Shown here piece after piece: positions 60,676 through 64,000 of a DNA stretch of 64,000 nucleotides. Position numbers and translations under genes: made by a program. This DNA is from AP-16 sp963755055. GTDB lineage: Bacteria; Pseudomonadota; Alphaproteobacteria; Rhizobiales; Xanthobacteraceae. The stretch is from NCBI GenBank assembly GCA_963755055.1, contig CAVWIS010000020.1, positions 186,001 to 250,000 on the forward strand. Reading direction: 5' to 3'. The number at the start of each line of letters is the position of its first letter. Positions within the stretch are counted from its first letter, which is position 1. A model generated the notes under the pieces. That model ran no database searches. It was not told where the DNA came from and saw only the letters and a list, made by a program, of their open reading frames with translations.

Positions 60676-62001
60676 CTATCGCGCCGCCGCGAGCCTGCCC
60701 GCCGCGCGCAAGAATTTCTGCGGGTCCACGGCATCGCCGTCGACGCGGGTCTCGTAGTGCAGGTGCGGTCCGGTCGAGCGGCCGGTGGAGCCGACGCGGC
60801 CGACGGTGTGGCCGATCCGGACGGTCTGTCCGACCTCGACGTCGATGCGCGAGAGGTGGCCGTAGCGCGTAGCGAGGCCGTTGCCGTGGTCGACCTCGAC
60901 CATGCGGCCATAGCCGCCGCTCCAGCCTGCATGGGTCACGGTGCCGTTCGCCGTGGCATGGACCGGATCGCCGGTATCGCCGCGGAAATCGAGGCCGGTA
61001 TGCATGGCGGGCGAGCGCAGGAACGGGTCCATCCGCATGCCGAAGCCCGAGGTCGTATCGAGCTCGCGCTCGATCGGCTTGCGGATCGGGACTGCCACCA
61101 GGGTGCGGCTGAGCTGCTCGACCTGGGCGCGCGCCAGATGGATGCGATAGAGCTGGCGCTCGAAGGCGGTTTCGGCTCCCGGCTTGACCGGCACGAACGG
61201 CCCGCCGACCGCGGGCGAGCCGATCTTGGGCAGCGCCGGCACTTTCGACAGATCGAGGCCGAGATCGACCAGGATGCTGCGCATCCGGCGCGCCTTGCCG
61301 TCGTAGCGCTCCTCGATCGTGTTGAGCGCCGCCGCCTCGCTCGCCTCGACGCGATCGAGCGAGCGCTGCAGCCGCGTCAGCGCCGCCTCGATGCCGCCGT
61401 CGCTGGCGGCGCCGCGCGATTCGAGGTGCGCCTGGCGGTCCGGCGGGGGAACGATGATCACCGTATCGTTGATCGGAGAGGGTTTTCCCGGCACCACGGC
61501 CGGCCGGCTCGACATCATCGAGCGCGTGGCCGGCTTGGTCGACCCGGTCGGGGCCGGATCGGCGGCGCTGGAGATGAGCGCGGCGCGCGATTCGAGCGCC
61601 GATTGCCGGCGCACCAGATGGTCGAGCTTCTGCTCGTATTGCTCCTGGTCGAGCAGCTGGCGGCTCGCCATGCGGTCCACCTGGGAGCGCAGCTCGGCGA
61701 TGCGATCCTCGTAGGCATATTGCATGTCGGCCTGACGCGAGATCAGCCGGGTGAGGAAATCGTCGTGAAAGGCGAAGTAGGTCGCCGTGACGACCGACCA
61801 CGCCGCCATCACCACCAGCGTGCCGACGCAGGTCCAGAACGCGACCGGACCGATGCGAACCTGGCGCCCGCCATGGCCGAGCGTGTAATCGGCGAGGGTG
61901 ACGTGCGCCCCGGTCTCCAGCTCATGCTCGGCATCCGGTCTGCCGGCGTGACGCGCGTGGTCGCCACCGCGGTGGCGATTCGATTTGGACCGGTGAGACA
62001 T
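60676..62001 (-). CDS. M23 family metallopeptidase with N-terminal TM and coiled coil
   Basis: 441 residues from ATG 62001 (GGGAG upstream). Basic cytoplasmic start (SHRSKSNRHRGGDHARHAG), TM at about 52-78 (FWTCVGTLVVMAAWSVVTAT), coiled coil (MQYAYEDRIAELRSQVDRMA, then DQEQYEQKLDHLVRRQ), linker, second coiled coil, and the LytM domain at the C terminus with Zn ligands in MHTGLDFRGDTGDP (H, D) and GPHLHYETRVDG (HxH). All four ligands present, so it is probably an active endopeptidase, not a degenerate EnvC-like activator. Role in cell wall growth or division. Confidence 0.94.
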   Translation of the reverse strand: MSHRSKSNRHRGGDHARHAGRPDAEHELETGAHVTLADYTLGHGGRQVRIGPVAFWTCVGTLVVMAAWSVVTATYFAFHDDFLTRLISRQADMQYAYEDRIAELRSQVDRMASRQLLDQEQYEQKLDHLVRRQSALESRAALISSAADPAPTGSTKPATRSMMSSRPAVVPGKPSPINDTVIIVPPPDRQAHLESRGAASDGGIEAALTRLQRSLDRVEASEAAALNTIEERYDGKARRMRSILVDLGLDLSKVPALPKIGSPAVGGPFVPVKPGAETAFERQLYRIHLARAQVEQLSRTLVAVPIRKPIERELDTTSGFGMRMDPFLRSPAMHTGLDFRGDTGDPVHATANGTVTHAGWSGGYGRMVEVDHGNGLATRYGHLSRIDVEVGQTVRIGHTVGRVGSTGRSTGPHLHYETRVDGDAVDPQKFLRAAGRLAAAR

Positions 62002-62279
62002 CGGCGCTCCCGCGCCGGTTCCCCGTGGGGCTCGACGCTCAAGATGCGCCAATTTGCTGGGGGATGGTTAACATTTTACAAACTCGCCGATGGAAAGATG
62101 TCGGCATGCCGGACCGCCACGAGCCACTCCAATTCAAGGGTTTCGCTGCCGCAACGTCAGCGGTCGGACCGGCCTTATGCGGGCGATTTCCGCCGCCGTG
62201 CAGGCCGGGACGCCGGCATCTACTTGCTCCCCGCGTCGGCACGAGCGGCCATCCGCATCGAACCGGACGGGAAAGGGCC
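62002..62279. other. Gap between the M23 gene and bcp
   Basis: 278 bases, no gene. GTTAACATTTTACAAACTC near 62069 is the only AT-rich part and probably belongs to the M23 promoter. Nothing else recognised. Confidence 0.4.
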
Positions 62280-62750
62280 CTACAGCGCCTTGGCGGCCTC
62301 CAGCACCGCCTCGGCATGGCCGGGAACCTTCACCTTCGGCCATACCTGCGCGATGCGGCCGTCCGGCCCGATCAGGAAGGTCGTGCGGGTGATCCCCATG
62401 TATCGCCTTCCATACATCGATTTCTCGCCCCACACGCCGTAGGCGTCGAGCATCTTCCGCGTCTCGTCGGAAGCGAGCTCGATGGTCAGCTTGTGCTTGC
62501 GCTTGAAGGCATCGAGCGCGGGGACCGGATCGGCCGAGACCCCGAGCACGACGGTGCCGGCCTTGGCGAAGAGAGGTTTGAGCGTGCTGAACGCGATCGC
62601 CTCCTTGGTGCAGCCGGACGTATCCGCCTTGGGGTAGAAATAGACCACAAGCTTCTTGCCCTTGAAGTCGCGAAGCGACACGCTGCCCCCGCCGTCGCGG
62701 GGAAGGGTGAAATCCGGGGCCTTGTCACCGGACACGAGTTCTGCCGACAT
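62280..62750 (-). CDS. bcp: Peroxiredoxin, Bcp/PrxQ family
   Basis: 156 residues from ATG 62750 with AAGGAAGG nine bases upstream. Thioredoxin-fold peroxidase: GDKAPDFTLPRDGGGSVSLR, KKLVVYFYPKADTSGCTKEA with the peroxidatic Cys, LGVSADPVPALDAFKRKHKL, and GITRTTFLIGPDGRIAQVWP. The second Cys that normally follows five residues later (CTxEAC) is Ile here, so recycling would need an external thiol (1-Cys type). Detoxifies hydroperoxides. Divergent from the next gene. Confidence 0.93.
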   Translation of the reverse strand: MSAELVSGDKAPDFTLPRDGGGSVSLRDFKGKKLVVYFYPKADTSGCTKEAIAFSTLKPLFAKAGTVVLGVSADPVPALDAFKRKHKLTIELASDETRKMLDAYGVWGEKSMYGRRYMGITRTTFLIGPDGRIAQVWPKVKVPGHAEAVLEAAKAL

Positions 62751-62922
62751 GTGCCTTCCTTTCGTCGTTTTCGAAGGATCAATGTGACTGCACAATACGT
62801 TGGGTGGGGCGGGTGCTGGCGGATCGGTCCGGTTTCGTACGAGACCCCGATTCGACCGGGAAGGACTGCGCCGGACAGGTCGGTTCAACGCGTGCGGCGG
62901 ATGAGGGGACGCCCGACAGGGC

Positions 62923-64000
62923 ATGAAGTCGACGCTTAGTCATTGGATTTCGGGGCTGATGCCCAGGGCCCTGGCGGCCCGGGTGCCGCATTGGCACGAC
63001 CTCCTGGCACGCGTGCGGATTGTGCGCGAGAACGGGGGCCGTGGCGATGGGCGCGAGCATCACCGCCTGCGCGACATGCTGGGCAGGAAGCCCCGCGTGC
63101 TGCGCCGCTGCCTGGTCGGCGCCGCGGTGCTGGTCGGCATCGCCGCCATCCCGATCATTGCGCTGTCGTGGCGGCTCTCCAGCGGTCCGCTGTCGCTCGA
63201 TCTCGTGACCCCCTGGCTCACCTCGGCGCTCGAGGAGCGGTTCGGCGGCCGCCATCGCGTCGAGGTCGGCGGCACCCAGCTCGAGCGGACCGAGGAAGGC
63301 GGCACCGCCATTCGCATGCGCGATATCGTGGTGCGGGATTCCGACGGCACCGAGGTGGCGCGTGCCCCCAAGGCCGAGGTCGGCATTTCCGGGCTGAGCC
63401 TGCTGACCGGTCACGTGCAGGCGGAGCGGTTGAGCCTGATCGGCGTCACCATGGCGGTGCGCATCGAGCCCGACGGACAGATCAGCGTGTCGGCCGGCGC
63501 CAAGCAGCAGCCCATCGGCACCGCGCCGGCGGCCGCGGTGTCCGCCGGCGTTCCGGCGACAGCCCCCGGTGCGCCTCCAGCCGCCGGCTCCGACATGGTG
63601 GCGGCGGCGCTCGCCTGGCTGTCCGATCTCGACGCGCTCGGCCTCGACGGCGGTGCGCTGACCGAGATCGGCCTGAAGAACGGCAGCCTGGTCGTCGACG
63701 ATCGCCGCGGGGCCAAGCGCTGGACCTTCGACAAGATCAACCTGAGCGTCACCCGGCCCAAGGAGGGCGGGGTAGCGCTGGCGGTCAACTCGGTGGGGAC
63801 CGACGGGCCCTGGTCGGTCACCGCAACCGTCACGCCGCGCGGCGACGGACGCCGCGCCATCGAGGCGGTGGTTCGCGACCTCTCGCCCAACGATATCTTC
63901 CTGGCCTTGCGCATCGGGGACGGCCGGCTCAAGGCCGACATGCCGGTATCGGGGATCCTGCGGGCCGAGATCGACCGGGACGGCACGCCGCACAGCGCCG
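62923..64000 (+). CDS. AsmA/YhdP-like (DUF3971) membrane-anchored protein, 3' truncated by window edge
   Basis: Open from ATG 62923 to the window end, 359 codons seen. N-terminal 65 residues are basic, then one TM helix (CLVGAAVLVGIAAIPIIALS), then a repetitive beta-strand region: LDLVTPWLTSALEERFGGRH, GTAIRMRDIVVRDSDGTEVA, AEVGISGLSLLTGHVQAERL, SLIGVTMAVRIEPDGQISVS and INLSVTRPKEGGVALAVNS. This fits the AsmA-like repeating-beta-groove proteins (YhdP, TamB, DUF3971), which carry phospholipids across the periplasm. Full length probably over 1000 residues. It is divergent from bcp; the region between starts (172 bases) has no recognised promoter. Confidence 0.85.
   Translation, partial: MKSTLSHWISGLMPRALAARVPHWHDLLARVRIVRENGGRGDGREHHRLRDMLGRKPRVLRRCLVGAAVLVGIAAIPIIALSWRLSSGPLSLDLVTPWLTSALEERFGGRHRVEVGGTQLERTEEGGTAIRMRDIVVRDSDGTEVARAPKAEVGISGLSLLTGHVQAERLSLIGVTMAVRIEPDGQISVSAGAKQQPIGTAPAAAVSAGVPATAPGAPPAAGSDMVAAALAWLSDLDALGLDGGALTEIGLKNGSLVVDDRRGAKRWTFDKINLSVTRPKEGGVALAVNSVGTDGPWSVTATVTPRGDGRRAIEAVVRDLSPNDIFLALRIGDGRLKADMPVSGILRAEIDRDGTPHSA

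Noticed and set aside
1..64000. CRISPR arrays, insertion sequences, prophage, toxin-antitoxin or defence genes
   Set aside because: I found no repeat-spacer pattern, transposase, integrase or defence-family motif on either strand.

Overview
The window is a GC-rich (visibly well above 60 %) chromosomal segment of an alphaproteobacterium. It most resembles the Bradyrhizobium / Rhodopseudomonas / Rhodoplanes side of the Hyphomicrobiales. Reasons: the gene order aat-accC-accB-aroQ-dsbA-M48 protease and rne-amidase-PBP1A-prfB, a stand-alone class II (B12-dependent) ribonucleotide reductase, an NDUFA12-like complex I protein, DUF1236 and DUF2155 proteins, and three promoters that match the sigma-EcfG consensus of alphaproteobacteria (GGAAC-N16/17-CGTT). 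I see no rRNA, tRNA, CRISPR array, insertion sequence or phage gene. This is core and metabolic chromosome rather than an island.

Layout. 1-6 kb: tail of a Gfo/Idh/MocA oxidoreductase, a periplasmic binding protein, an acyl-CoA dehydrogenase, a lytic transglycosylase, three small exported proteins and a relic of an alpha/beta hydrolase. 6-11.7 kb: an MMPL exporter, a CoA transferase/CoA-ester lyase pair with overlapping ends, and a zinc-free quinone reductase. 11.8-19.6 kb: a Sel1-repeat protein, an orphan peptide-binding protein with a strong terminator, NrdJ, and a long leader region with REP-like hairpins. 19.6-23 kb: a flavin oxidoreductase, a CelD-type acetyltransferase, and a single-domain response regulator. 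23-29 kb: a trehalose module made of divergent otsA and [small ORF-MFS-otsB-GH15], both sides with perfect sigma-EcfG promoters. 29.4-31.5 kb: TctB-TctA without TctC. 31.8-35.1 kb: small proteins, including an NDUFA12 homologue and DoxX. 35.4-41.4 kb: a signalling operon dctP - histidine kinase - REC/DUF3369 histidine kinase - OmpR-type regulator. 41.7-49.4 kb: DUF2155, Aat, AccC, AccB, AroQ, DsbA-like, M48/TPR protease, aminotransferase. 49.4-64 kb: aldolase/SDR fusion, RNase E, amidase, PBP1A, RF2 with programmed frameshift, M23 peptidase, Bcp peroxiredoxin, and the start of a large AsmA/DUF3971-like protein.

Two general points. First, several genes (GH15, tctB, the REC/DUF3369 kinase three times, accC, probably the Sel1 gene and a small neighbour) are broken by single extra bases. 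All are +1 and most fall at doubled bases. Removing one base restores normal family length (accC gives exactly 449 residues). Since accC is essential, these are most likely sequencing or assembly errors and not pseudogenes. Second, the trehalose module and one small gene at 32.2 kb look like members of the general stress response regulon.
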